Of a DNA stretch of 64,000 nucleotides, positions 34,164 through 42,870 are shown one piece after another. A program made the translations under genes and the position numbers. The notes below the pieces were generated by a model, which did not search any database, was not told where the DNA came from, and was given only the letters and a program-made list of their open reading frames with translations. Source of the DNA: JBNARI01 sp049718765 (lineage in GTDB: Bacteria > Bacillota > Sulfobacillia > DUMF01); assembly GCA_049718765.1 (NCBI GenBank), contig JBNARI010000001.1:124001-188000 (forward strand), given 5' to 3'. Position 1 is the first letter of the stretch; each line of letters starts with the position of its first letter.

Positions 34164-36389
34164 GTGGAGCATGAAGCGTGGAGAAGGCTTGGCCTGAAAG
34201 AGGGCGAGTACCAGAAGATAGTGGACGAGCTCGGGAGGGAACCCAACTGGACCGAGCTGGGGATGTTTTCCGTTCTCTGGTCTGAACACTGCGCTTACAA
34301 GCATTCCAAGCGCACGTTGAAGCAGCTGCCCACTTCGGGCCCGCGAGTGCTGGTGGGGCCAGGGGAGAACGCTGGGGTGATCGACTTCGGGGACGGGCTT
34401 GCCCTGGTTATGAAAATTGAAAGCCACAATCACCCGGTGGCTGTGGAGCCATACCAAGGCGCTGCAACTGGGGTTGGCGGCATTGTGCGTGACGTCCTTG
34501 CCATGGGAGCCAGACCGGTGGCCCTACTGGATTCCCTGCGCTTTGGTCCTCTAAATGAGGCGCGCAATAAGTTTTTGTTTGGGGGCACGGTAGCTGGGAT
34601 TGCGGCCTATGGCAACTGCATTGGGGTACCAACCGTTGGTGGAGAAATCTACTTCGAAGAGGCCTATTCCCTGAACCCCCTTTGCAACGTTATGTGTGTG
34701 GGCATTGTGCAGAAACACAGGGTGCAGCGGGGCGTTGCCTCTGGGGTGGGCAATTCGGTGATCCTGGTAGGGAATACCACCGGGAGGGACGGCATCCACG
34801 GATGCACCTTCGCCTCAGAGGAGTTGGGAGAAGAGACTGAGGCCAAGCGCCCAAACGTTCAGGTGGGGGACCCGTTTACCGAGAAGCTGTTGCTCGAGGC
34901 ATGCCTGGAACTAATTGAGACAGGAGCGGTAGTTGGCATTCAGGACATGGGTGCGGCAGGCATCACTTCTTCGTGTGCTGAGACTGCTGCCAGGGCTGGC
35001 ACCGGGATTGAGCTGTACGTGGACAGGGTGCCCCTGCGCGAAGCAGGCATGACCCCATACGAGATCATGCTGTCTGAGTCCCAGGAGCGGATGTTGCTCA
35101 TCGTTAGGAAGGGCATGGAAGAAGTAGTCTACCGGGTTTGCGAGAAGTGGGGCCTCAATGCAGCCAGGATTGGCGTGGTCACTGGGGACGGCATGCTCAG
35201 GGTAAAGCATTTAGGAGAGACCGTAGCTGAAGTACCGGCGAAGCTGCTCGCTGAGGGTGCCCCTTCCTATTGCCCTGAATCGGTTGAGCCTGGCTACCTA
35301 AGGGAGACTAGAAGGCTGGAAGCGAGTGAGGTTTACGAGCCTGATGATTTAGGCACGTGTTTGAAAACGCTGCTTTCATCGCCTTCGGTAGCTTCCAAGC
35401 GATACGTTTACAGGCAGTACGACCACATGGTGCGCACGGACACTGTCGTGCTCCCGGGCGCGGACGCGGCAGTCCTGAGGGTGAAAGGCACGGGCAAAGG
35501 ATTTGCGGTTTGTACCGATGGCAACGGCAGGTACTGCTACCTAGACCCCAAGACCGGAGCAATGCTTGCTGTGGCAGAAGCAGCGCGCAACGTGTGCTGC
35601 GTTGGTGCAGAGCCTGTAGCCATAACAAATTGCCTCAATTTTGGCAACCCCGAGAAGCCAGAGGTGTTCTGGCAGTTCTCCCAGGTAGTGGAAGGAATGA
35701 AACTGGCGTGCCAGGCTCTAGGCACGCCTGTAACAGGTGGGAACGTGAGCTTCTATAACGAAACTAGCGGCAAGCCCATATACCCAACGCCGGTCATCGG
35801 GATGCTGGGACTTCTCCAGGAGGTGCAGGCAACCTGTACTGCTGAGTTCAAAGTGGAAGGGGACCTGATCGGGCTGTTGGGCCCTCTTGCGCCAACCAAG
35901 GTTGGGGGCTGGCTTGGAGGTTCGGAATACCTGTGCAGGGTACACGGCATGGTAAAAGGTATTCCTGCGGGGATAGATTTGGCCCTGGAGAAGAAAGTGC
36001 AGAAAGCGGTAGTGGAAGCAATAAGGAAGGGCTGGATTAACTCCGCCCACGACGTTTCCGACGGCGGGCTTGCCGTGACGATTGCAGAATGTTGTTTTGG
36101 CAGCGGTGTGCTGGCTCCCATTGGCGCTCGGGTGGAGCTTCCCTGCGTTGAGCGGCGGGACGAACTGTTGTTTGGGGAGGCCCCGTCCAGGGTGGTGATC
36201 TCTTTCGATCCTTCGAGGCTTGGAGACCTACAGGAGTTGGCCCTGAGTCACGGTGTGCCCTTCAGCGTAATTGGACAGGTGGGAGGAAGGGAGCTAACGA
36301 TTCTTTCTGGCGGCACGAAGTTAGTCGAGGAAGAAGTGTTCAGTCTGCTGGAACTCTGGCAGGAGGCGATTCCATGCCTTATGGGCTGA
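34164..36389 (+). CDS. purL: FGAM synthetase large subunit PurL (short form)
   Basis: 741 residues, the small PurL that works with PurS and PurQ. It converts FGAR to FGAM with ATP. Motifs include SVLWSEHCAYKHSK, KIESHNHPVAVEP, IQDMGAAGITSS and SAHDVSDGGLAV. GTG start at 34164 directly after purQ. It overlaps purF by 16 bp. Confidence 0.97.
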   Translation: MEHEAWRRLGLKEGEYQKIVDELGREPNWTELGMFSVLWSEHCAYKHSKRTLKQLPTSGPRVLVGPGENAGVIDFGDGLALVMKIESHNHPVAVEPYQGAATGVGGIVRDVLAMGARPVALLDSLRFGPLNEARNKFLFGGTVAGIAAYGNCIGVPTVGGEIYFEEAYSLNPLCNVMCVGIVQKHRVQRGVASGVGNSVILVGNTTGRDGIHGCTFASEELGEETEAKRPNVQVGDPFTEKLLLEACLELIETGAVVGIQDMGAAGITSSCAETAARAGTGIELYVDRVPLREAGMTPYEIMLSESQERMLLIVRKGMEEVVYRVCEKWGLNAARIGVVTGDGMLRVKHLGETVAEVPAKLLAEGAPSYCPESVEPGYLRETRRLEASEVYEPDDLGTCLKTLLSSPSVASKRYVYRQYDHMVRTDTVVLPGADAAVLRVKGTGKGFAVCTDGNGRYCYLDPKTGAMLAVAEAARNVCCVGAEPVAITNCLNFGNPEKPEVFWQFSQVVEGMKLACQALGTPVTGGNVSFYNETSGKPIYPTPVIGMLGLLQEVQATCTAEFKVEGDLIGLLGPLAPTKVGGWLGGSEYLCRVHGMVKGIPAGIDLALEKKVQKAVVEAIRKGWINSAHDVSDGGLAVTIAECCFGSGVLAPIGARVELPCVERRDELLFGEAPSRVVISFDPSRLGDLQELALSHGVPFSVIGQVGGRELTILSGGTKLVEEEVFSLLELWQEAIPCLMG

Positions 36390-37783
36390 GGGAAGAGTGC
36401 GGCGTGTTTGGGGTGTTCGGCTGCGAGGACGCTGCGGTCGTGACCAAGCACGCACTCTTGGCTTTGCAGCACAGGGGTCAGGAGAGCGCCGGCATAGCTT
36501 CATCTGACGGCCATCGCCTTCGCGCACACAAGGGTATGGGGCTTGTGAGCGAGGTGTTCGGCGGTGGGAAGGAGCTACAACTGCCCGGCACGAGCGCCAT
36601 TGGACACGTGCGCTATTCCACCACAGGGGCCAGCAGCATTTCCAATGCCCAACCTCTGTTGGTAAGGTACTGCGGCGGTGAGCTCGCTGTTGCTCACAAC
36701 GGCAACCTTGTGAACGCTGCTGCCATTAGGAGGGAGTTGGAAGCCCAGGGCTCCATATTCCAGACCACTATGGATACAGAGGTAATCGCCCACTTGGTGG
36801 CAAGGGAAGGCAACGTGGATTTCCTGGAGGCTCTGGGCGTTTGCTTGCGGAAGCTGAGGGGGGCATACGCCCTGGTTTTCCTCCAACCATCCAGGATGTT
36901 TGCGGTGCGCGACCCCACGGGCATCAGACCTTTGTCCGTTGGGCGCCTTGGAGCTGGTTGGGTGGTCGCGTCGGAAAGCTGTGCTTTCGACGCCATAGGG
37001 GCAGAATTCGTGAGGGACGTGGCGCCTGGGGAAGCCCTTGTATTCGAAGAAGGCCACATGCGCGCTGTGCAGCTTTTGCCTGGAAGTCCCGGGAGGCTTT
37101 GCTCCTTTGAATACATTTACTTTGCCAGACCCGACTCTGACCTTGAGGGGATCAACGTCCATTCGGCCAGGAAAAGGATGGGCCGGGCATTGGCGAGGAA
37201 CTGCCCTGTGGAGGCGGACTTGGTGGTGGGAGTTCCCGATTCCAGCATATCCGCTGCGTCGGGGTTCGCAGAAGAAGCTGGGATCCCCTACGAGATGGGT
37301 CTAGTCAAAAACAGGTACATTGGGAGGACTTTCATTCAGCCTGACCAGCGCCTTCGTGAAGCAAGCGTGAGATTGAAGCTCAACCCCCTTCGCCGGGTGA
37401 TAGAAGGAAAGAGGGTTGTGCTTGTGGACGACTCTATCGTGAGGGGAACCACCATGAAACGCATAGTGGGCCTCCTAAGGGAAGCGGGGGCGCGGGAAGT
37501 GCACGTGCGTGTGAGTTCGCCGCCATACAGGTTCCCCTGCTTCTATGGGATTGACACTTCGGCGGAAGGGGAGCTTGTGGCAGCCCGGATGTGCGTGGAG
37601 GAAATAAGGCGCTTGGTGGACGCGGATTCGTTATACTACCTTTCGGAAGAAGCCCTTGCCAGCGCAATAGGTAGGCCGGCGGAACGCCTGTGTACCGCGT
37701 GTTTTAACGGTTCGTATCCTGTGCCAATTGAAGGCGCTGAGGGGAAGTTTGCCCTAGAGGGCCATGAGGATAGGCGGTGGTGA
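36374..37783 (+). CDS. purF: Amidophosphoribosyltransferase
   Basis: 469 residues. This is the committed step of purine synthesis, making phosphoribosylamine from PRPP and glutamine. The N-terminal nucleophile Cys is at position 9 (LREECGVFG), so an 8-residue propeptide must be removed. Other motifs are HRGQESAGIA, RYSTTGAS, the PRPP loop VVLVDDSIVRGTT, and C-terminal cysteines (RLCTACFNGSYP) that ligate a 4Fe-4S cluster as in Bacillus PurF. Confidence 0.97.
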   Translation: MPYGLREECGVFGVFGCEDAAVVTKHALLALQHRGQESAGIASSDGHRLRAHKGMGLVSEVFGGGKELQLPGTSAIGHVRYSTTGASSISNAQPLLVRYCGGELAVAHNGNLVNAAAIRRELEAQGSIFQTTMDTEVIAHLVAREGNVDFLEALGVCLRKLRGAYALVFLQPSRMFAVRDPTGIRPLSVGRLGAGWVVASESCAFDAIGAEFVRDVAPGEALVFEEGHMRAVQLLPGSPGRLCSFEYIYFARPDSDLEGINVHSARKRMGRALARNCPVEADLVVGVPDSSISAASGFAEEAGIPYEMGLVKNRYIGRTFIQPDQRLREASVRLKLNPLRRVIEGKRVVLVDDSIVRGTTMKRIVGLLREAGAREVHVRVSSPPYRFPCFYGIDTSAEGELVAARMCVEEIRRLVDADSLYYLSEEALASAIGRPAERLCTACFNGSYPVPIEGAEGKFALEGHEDRRW

Positions 37784-38871
37784 CCATGGAAGGCAAAGCC
37801 AAGGGCTCCCATGCCTTAGGAAGTTCCCAAGCGTATGCTCGGGCGGGCGTTGACATAGACGCTGCTGGTAGACTTGCACCAATACTGGAATCCATTGCGC
37901 GGGGCACTTACACAAGTGGAGTGCTGTCTGGCGTAGGGGGATTTGCAGGCTTGTTTGAACTGGACAGCAGCGCTGCAACTCGCCCTGTGCTGGCGGCCAG
38001 TTGCGATGGGGTTGGAACCAAGCTCAAGGTAGCCCAAATGCTAGGCGTGAACCACACAGTTGGCATTGACTGTGTGGCCATGAACGTGGACGACGTGGTG
38101 TGTACAGGGGCCAAGCCCCTTTTCTTCTTGGACTACATTGCGGTGGGTCGTCACAATCCAGAGCTCATCCAGGATGTGGTTGCTGGAGTGGCCGAAGGCT
38201 GCCGCCTGGCGGGATGTGCTCTCCTGGGCGGAGAGACGGCTCAAATGCCTGGTTTTTACGACGAAGGTGAATATGAGCTCGCCGGGTTTGCGGTGGGAGT
38301 GGTCGACAGGGAAAAGCTTATCGACGGTAGCGCTGTTTCCCCCGGGGATGCCCTGGTGGGTTTGCACTCCTCAGGACTTCATTCCAACGGTTACAGCCTG
38401 GTGAGGAAAGTTTTGCTGGAAGATGCCAAGATGCGTCTCGAGGACCATGTGCCAGAGCTGGGCAGGACCCTGGGCGAGGAGCTGCTCGAACCCACTCGCA
38501 TTTACGCGCCGGCAGTAGTGCAAAGCTTGTGCCAGTTCCAAGTGCATGGAGTGGCACACATCACTGGTGGAGGTCTATACGAGAACTTGCCTCGGGTATT
38601 GCCAATGGGATGCCGGGCGCTTGTACGCCGGGGCAGTTGGCCAGAGCCAGCAGTATTCCACCTGATCAAGGAAAAGGGTGGTTTGCCCTGGAGGGAGATG
38701 TTCCGCACATTCAACATGGGCATAGGAATGGTGCTCATTGTGGGAGAGGATCAGGCAGAGGAGTGTGCAAGGTGGTTTAGGACCCAAGGCATTGGGGCAA
38801 GCCTCGTGGGCGAGGTAGTTGCCTCGACGCCTGGCGAAGTGCCCAGCGTGGAAGTGGAGGGGTTGAATTGA
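37777..38871 (+). CDS. purM: AIR synthetase (FGAM cyclo-ligase)
   Basis: 364 residues. It closes the imidazole ring of AIR using ATP. Motifs are YARAGVDIDAA, SCDGVGTKLKVA, GETAQMPGFY and LHSSGLHSNGYSL, with HITGGGLYENLPRVLP near the C-terminus. Possible starts are GTG 37777, GTG 37780 (GTGA overlap with purF) and ATG 37786. It overlaps purN by 4 bp (TTGA). Confidence 0.96.
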   Translation: MVTMEGKAKGSHALGSSQAYARAGVDIDAAGRLAPILESIARGTYTSGVLSGVGGFAGLFELDSSAATRPVLAASCDGVGTKLKVAQMLGVNHTVGIDCVAMNVDDVVCTGAKPLFFLDYIAVGRHNPELIQDVVAGVAEGCRLAGCALLGGETAQMPGFYDEGEYELAGFAVGVVDREKLIDGSAVSPGDALVGLHSSGLHSNGYSLVRKVLLEDAKMRLEDHVPELGRTLGEELLEPTRIYAPAVVQSLCQFQVHGVAHITGGGLYENLPRVLPMGCRALVRRGSWPEPAVFHLIKEKGGLPWREMFRTFNMGIGMVLIVGEDQAEECARWFRTQGIGASLVGEVVASTPGEVPSVEVEGLN

Positions 38872-39494
38872 AGGAGCCTCTGCGAATTGGCGTGCTGGCC
38901 TCCGGGAGGGGAAGCAACCTTCAGGCGTTGATGGACGCCTGCAGGAGCGGATTCATACCTGGGGAAATAGTGGTGGTGATAAGTGACAGGCCAAGCGCGC
39001 TAGCGTTGGAACGCGCGCGTTGTGCCGGGATAGAAGCAGTTGGGATTGATCCCTCCAAAGTGGGCGGGATGGCCGGGTTTGAGAGAGAAGCGGCCAGGAT
39101 CCTCAAGGATAGGCAGGCTGGCCTGGTATGCCTGGCGGGATTCATGCGGGTGCTCAGTCCGGCTTTCTTGAAGGAATTCCCCAACCGCGTATTGAATATA
39201 CATCCTTCGTTGCTTCCTTCGTTCCCAGGATTGGAAGCACAGCGCCAGGCACTGGAATACGGGGTGAAAATCACCGGGTGCACAGTGCATTTTGTGGACG
39301 AACAGGTGGACCACGGGCCAATTGTGATCCAAGCCGCAGTGCCTGTGCTGGAGGACGACACTGTGGAATCCCTGTCCGAGAGGATCCTGAGGGAAGAACA
39401 CAGGATTTACCCAGAGGCTGTGCGGCTTTTTGCCACTGGCCGCCTTAACATTGTTGGCAGGCGCGTTCGCGTCTTGCCAGAAGGCGACGAGTAA
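38868..39494 (+). CDS. purN: GAR formyltransferase
   Basis: 208 residues. It transfers a formyl group from 10-formyl-tetrahydrofolate to GAR. Motifs are VLASGRGSNLQAL, the N-H-D catalytic set in LNIHPSLLPSFPG and GCTVHFVDEQVDHGPI. The TTG start overlaps the purM stop. Confidence 0.96.
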   Translation: MKEPLRIGVLASGRGSNLQALMDACRSGFIPGEIVVVISDRPSALALERARCAGIEAVGIDPSKVGGMAGFEREAARILKDRQAGLVCLAGFMRVLSPAFLKEFPNRVLNIHPSLLPSFPGLEAQRQALEYGVKITGCTVHFVDEQVDHGPIVIQAAVPVLEDDTVESLSERILREEHRIYPEAVRLFATGRLNIVGRRVRVLPEGDE

Positions 39495-39506
39495 GGGGGT
39501 ATCCGC

Positions 39507-41045
39507 TTGGGGAACATCGCAGTGATAAGCGTCTATGACAAGCAAGGAGTTGTGGAATTTGCAACGGGCCTCACCCAACTGGGTTATGAGATCGTGTCCA
39601 CTGGGGGCACTGCAAAGGCACTGAGGGAGGGCGGAGTGCAAGTAACAGAAGTCTCCGACCTAACCGGTTTCCCCGAAATACTGGACGGGAGGGTCAAGAC
39701 CCTTAATCCTGTGATCTTTGCTGGCATCTTGGCCCGGCGTGCAGTTGGCCAACACATGGCTGAGCTTGAGAAACGGGGGATTAAGCCCGTTGACGTTGTA
39801 GCCGTGAACTTGTACCCCTTTGAGGACACGGTGAAGAAGCCAGGGGTGACCATGGATGAGGCGGTGGAGAACATCGACATAGGGGGACCGTCCCTGCTTA
39901 GGGCTGCGGCCAAGAACCACGAGGACGTGGCAGTGGTGTGCGATCCATCTGACTATTCCTGGGTGCTTGAAGCCCTGCAAAACGGTACCTTGAACGGGGA
40001 CCGCAGGCGGCAGCTTGCGGCCAAGGCGTTCTACCTCACGGCTTGTTACGACTCGCTGATTGCTTCGTTCATGGCCAAGAAGGCAGGGGTCGACCTGCAG
40101 CAGTTCCCCGAAAGGCTGACGCTTCACTTCCAAAAGAAGATGGACCTCAGGTACGGTGAGAACCCCCATCAGAGGGCGGCCTTCTACGTTGAACCCTTCT
40201 CCCAAGAGGTGACTATTGCAGGGGCTCGCCAATTGCAGGGGAAGGAGCTGTCCTTCAACAACATCCTCGATGCCGATGCGGCGCTAAACATTGTCAAGGA
40301 GTTCGACCAGCCCGCGGCAGTTGTGGTGAAGCACACCAACCCTTGCGGCTGCGCGGTGGGTGAGACCCTTTCCGAGGCGTTCCGGAAGGCATACGAAAGT
40401 GATCCTGTGTCCATTTTCGGAGGCATAGTGGCCTTCAACAGGAAACTGGACCCTGAGACAGCCAGGCGTCTGGCTGATATATTCCTTGAAATCGTAATTG
40501 CACCTGAGTTCGACGACGAGGCCCTTGAAGTCTTGAGCAAAAAGACCAACCTGCGGGTGCTTGCAACCGGACACTGGCTTGGGCACCCGTCCCAGGGCAG
40601 GGACTTGCGCAAAGTGCGCGGCGGCCTGCTCCTGCAGGACGCCGACACTCAGGATGCGGAGCATTGGCGAGTGGTGACAGACAAGGAACCCACGCCTGAG
40701 CAACTGGCAGACTTGCGATTTGCGTGGAAAGTGGTGAAGCACGTCAAGTCTAACGCAGTGGTGCTTGCCAAAGGCAGGCAAACCATGGGCATTGGCGCTG
40801 GACAAATGAACAGGATAGACGCTGCCAAGATTGCCATTGCCCACGCTGGGGAGGCTGCTGTTGGATGCGTGCTTGCGTCTGACGGTTTCTTCCCCTTCCC
40901 AGATGTGGTTGAGGCTGCCACCAACGCTGGCATAGTTGCAATTGTGCAGCCTGGTGGCTCCATTAGGGACAACGAGTCCATTGCGATGGCAAACCAAAAG
41001 GGGATTGCAATGCTGTTTACGGGAGTGCGCCACTTCAAGCATTGA
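39507..41045 (+). CDS. purH: AICAR transformylase / IMP cyclohydrolase
   Basis: 512 residues, bifunctional, carrying out the last two steps to IMP. The cyclohydrolase domain (1-195) has STGGTAKALREGG and ENIDIGGPSLLRAAAKNH (in part). The transformylase domain has LRYGENPHQRAAFY, VKHTNPCGCA and RQTMGIGAGQ. TTG start at 39507 after AAGGGGG. It overlaps the upstream in-frame TTG of purD by 4 bp. Confidence 0.96.
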   Translation: MGNIAVISVYDKQGVVEFATGLTQLGYEIVSTGGTAKALREGGVQVTEVSDLTGFPEILDGRVKTLNPVIFAGILARRAVGQHMAELEKRGIKPVDVVAVNLYPFEDTVKKPGVTMDEAVENIDIGGPSLLRAAAKNHEDVAVVCDPSDYSWVLEALQNGTLNGDRRRQLAAKAFYLTACYDSLIASFMAKKAGVDLQQFPERLTLHFQKKMDLRYGENPHQRAAFYVEPFSQEVTIAGARQLQGKELSFNNILDADAALNIVKEFDQPAAVVVKHTNPCGCAVGETLSEAFRKAYESDPVSIFGGIVAFNRKLDPETARRLADIFLEIVIAPEFDDEALEVLSKKTNLRVLATGHWLGHPSQGRDLRKVRGGLLLQDADTQDAEHWRVVTDKEPTPEQLADLRFAWKVVKHVKSNAVVLAKGRQTMGIGAGQMNRIDAAKIAIAHAGEAAVGCVLASDGFFPFPDVVEAATNAGIVAIVQPGGSIRDNESIAMANQKGIAMLFTGVRHFKH

Positions 41046-41059
41046 GGGGGAGCAACGGG

Positions 41060-42322
41060 GTGAAGGTACTGATAGTAGGCTCGGGAGGAAGGGAGCACGC
41101 CATTGCGTGGGCAGTCTCCAGGAGCAGTAGGGTGGAGCAGATATATGCGGCACCGGGGAATGCTGGGATTGCGGAGATTGCGGAATGTGTGCCTATCCAG
41201 GCAAACCAAGTGAGAGCCTTGGCCGAATTCGCCCATGACAAAGGCATAGACTTGACTGTGGTTGGACCGGAGCTGCCACTAGCAATGGGTATTGTAGATG
41301 GATTTGCTGCTCGAGGGCTGAAGTGTTTTGGCCCGACGGCGGCAGCTGCAAGGATTGAGAGCAGTAAGATATGGGCAAAACAGTTCATGAAGAGGCACGG
41401 AATACCCACCGCAGCGTTTCAGTGGTTTGATTCGATTGAACCAGCTCTCAGTTACGTTCGTGCACAGAAGGGTGGCGTAGTAATTAAAGCGGATGGGCTG
41501 GCTGCGGGTAAGGGGGCTGTTGTGGTTGGGGACTCCGGGGAAGCAGAACAGGTACTCAAGGCATTCATGGAGAAGCGAGCCCTAGGGGATGCGGGTGCCA
41601 GGGTAGTAATCGAGGAACGGCTGCAAGGCCCAGAGGTTTCGGTTATGGCGCTTTGCGACGGCGAGCGCGTTGTACCCCTCGCACCAGCGCAGGACTACAA
41701 ACGGGCCTACGATTGCGACCAGGGACCCAACACGGGTGGCATGGGTGCCTACTCTCCTGTGCCCTTGCTGGATACAGTTACAATGGAGCGGATATACTCG
41801 CAGATATTAGTTCCCACAGTAAGGGGTCTTAAGTCTGAGGGCATTGAGTACGTTGGGGTACTCTACGCAGGACTGATGCTTACAGACGAAGGGCCCAAGG
41901 TACTCGAATTCAACTGCCGCTTCGGTGACCCCGAGACCCAAGTGGTACTTCCTAGACTTGAAAGCGATTTAGTTTCATTGCTGGAAGCTTGTGTCGACCG
42001 CAGGTTGGGGAGTGTACCCGTTAAATGGAGTCCCAGCGCTTGTGTGTGCGTGGTCGTAGCGTCACAGGGGTACCCAGGGGAGTACAGTAAGGGTATGCCC
42101 ATCACAGGTATGGAAGAGGCAAAGAAGACTGAGGGCGTGATGCTGTTCCACGCGGGCACTGCCGTGGAAAACGGTAGAGTGGTGACTGCGGGCGGGCGAG
42201 TGATGGGAGTGACTGCTGTGGACACTGACATCGGCAGGGCAAGGGCAAAAGCGTACGAGGCGGTCAGCAAGATCAAGTTCGGGGGGATGTTTTACAGGCG
42301 TGACATTGCAGCGAAGCACTGA
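41060..42322 (+). CDS. purD: GAR synthetase
   Basis: 420 residues, an ATP-grasp enzyme joining glycine to phosphoribosylamine. Motifs are VLIVGSGGREHA, VIKADGLAAGKG, QGPNTGGMGAYSP and LEFNCRFGDPETQ. GTG 41060 follows GAGGGGGAG by about 8 nt; the more upstream TTG 41042 would add six residues. It overlaps queT by 23 bp. The late part uses more T/A-ending codons than purE-purL by eye. Confidence 0.96.
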   Translation: MKVLIVGSGGREHAIAWAVSRSSRVEQIYAAPGNAGIAEIAECVPIQANQVRALAEFAHDKGIDLTVVGPELPLAMGIVDGFAARGLKCFGPTAAAARIESSKIWAKQFMKRHGIPTAAFQWFDSIEPALSYVRAQKGGVVIKADGLAAGKGAVVVGDSGEAEQVLKAFMEKRALGDAGARVVIEERLQGPEVSVMALCDGERVVPLAPAQDYKRAYDCDQGPNTGGMGAYSPVPLLDTVTMERIYSQILVPTVRGLKSEGIEYVGVLYAGLMLTDEGPKVLEFNCRFGDPETQVVLPRLESDLVSLLEACVDRRLGSVPVKWSPSACVCVVVASQGYPGEYSKGMPITGMEEAKKTEGVMLFHAGTAVENGRVVTAGGRVMGVTAVDTDIGRARAKAYEAVSKIKFGGMFYRRDIAAKH

Positions 42323-42806
42323 ACTGAAGGGTGTCCGGTATCTTGCGAAGGTGGCGGTAATCGCTTCGTTGTATGCGTTGTTTACCGTGTTGCCCCCCTT
42401 CAACAGCCTGAGTTATGGTCCTGTGCAAGTAAGGATATCTGAAGCGCTCACAGTTTTGCCATACCTTACAGGTGCTGCTGTGCCTGGGTTAGTGCTGGGT
42501 TGCCTCCTGGGTAATCTTGGAAGCCCATTCCTGGTGTGGGATCTCACGGTAGGTGTTGGTGCTACCGCGCTTGCGGCCTTTCTCACTCGTCGTGTGTCCA
42601 AAGTGTGGCTGGCGCCCCTTCCGCCGGTAGTAGTCAATAGTTTGTTGGTCTCGACGTATGTGAGCACCCTTACCCAAACCCCTTACATCCTCACTGCGTG
42701 CTATATTGGACTGGGAGAGGTAGTGTCCTGCTACTTAGTTGGCCTGCCGCTGCTCATTTCGATACGCAGAAATAGGAGGCTGGTGGACCTGCTGCGGGAA
42801 GGTTAA
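42300..42806 (+). CDS. queT: QueT-family transporter, ECF S-component type (queuosine precursor)
   Basis: 168 residues, about five membrane segments. YGPVQVRISEALTVLPYLTG and GLVLGCLLGNLGSP are strong QueT marks. QueT proteins are substrate subunits of energy-coupling-factor importers for queuosine precursors such as preQ1. I see no preQ1 riboswitch, since the start lies inside purD. The GTG start overlaps purD by 23 bp, so it is the last gene of the purine operon. Confidence 0.85.
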   Translation: MTLQRSTELKGVRYLAKVAVIASLYALFTVLPPFNSLSYGPVQVRISEALTVLPYLTGAAVPGLVLGCLLGNLGSPFLVWDLTVGVGATALAAFLTRRVSKVWLAPLPPVVVNSLLVSTYVSTLTQTPYILTACYIGLGEVVSCYLVGLPLLISIRRNRRLVDLLREG

Positions 42807-42870
42807 TGGGCTCACGTCACAGATTGTGCTGGAACTCACCATAAAAGGAGCGGATAATTAGGAATAAGGG

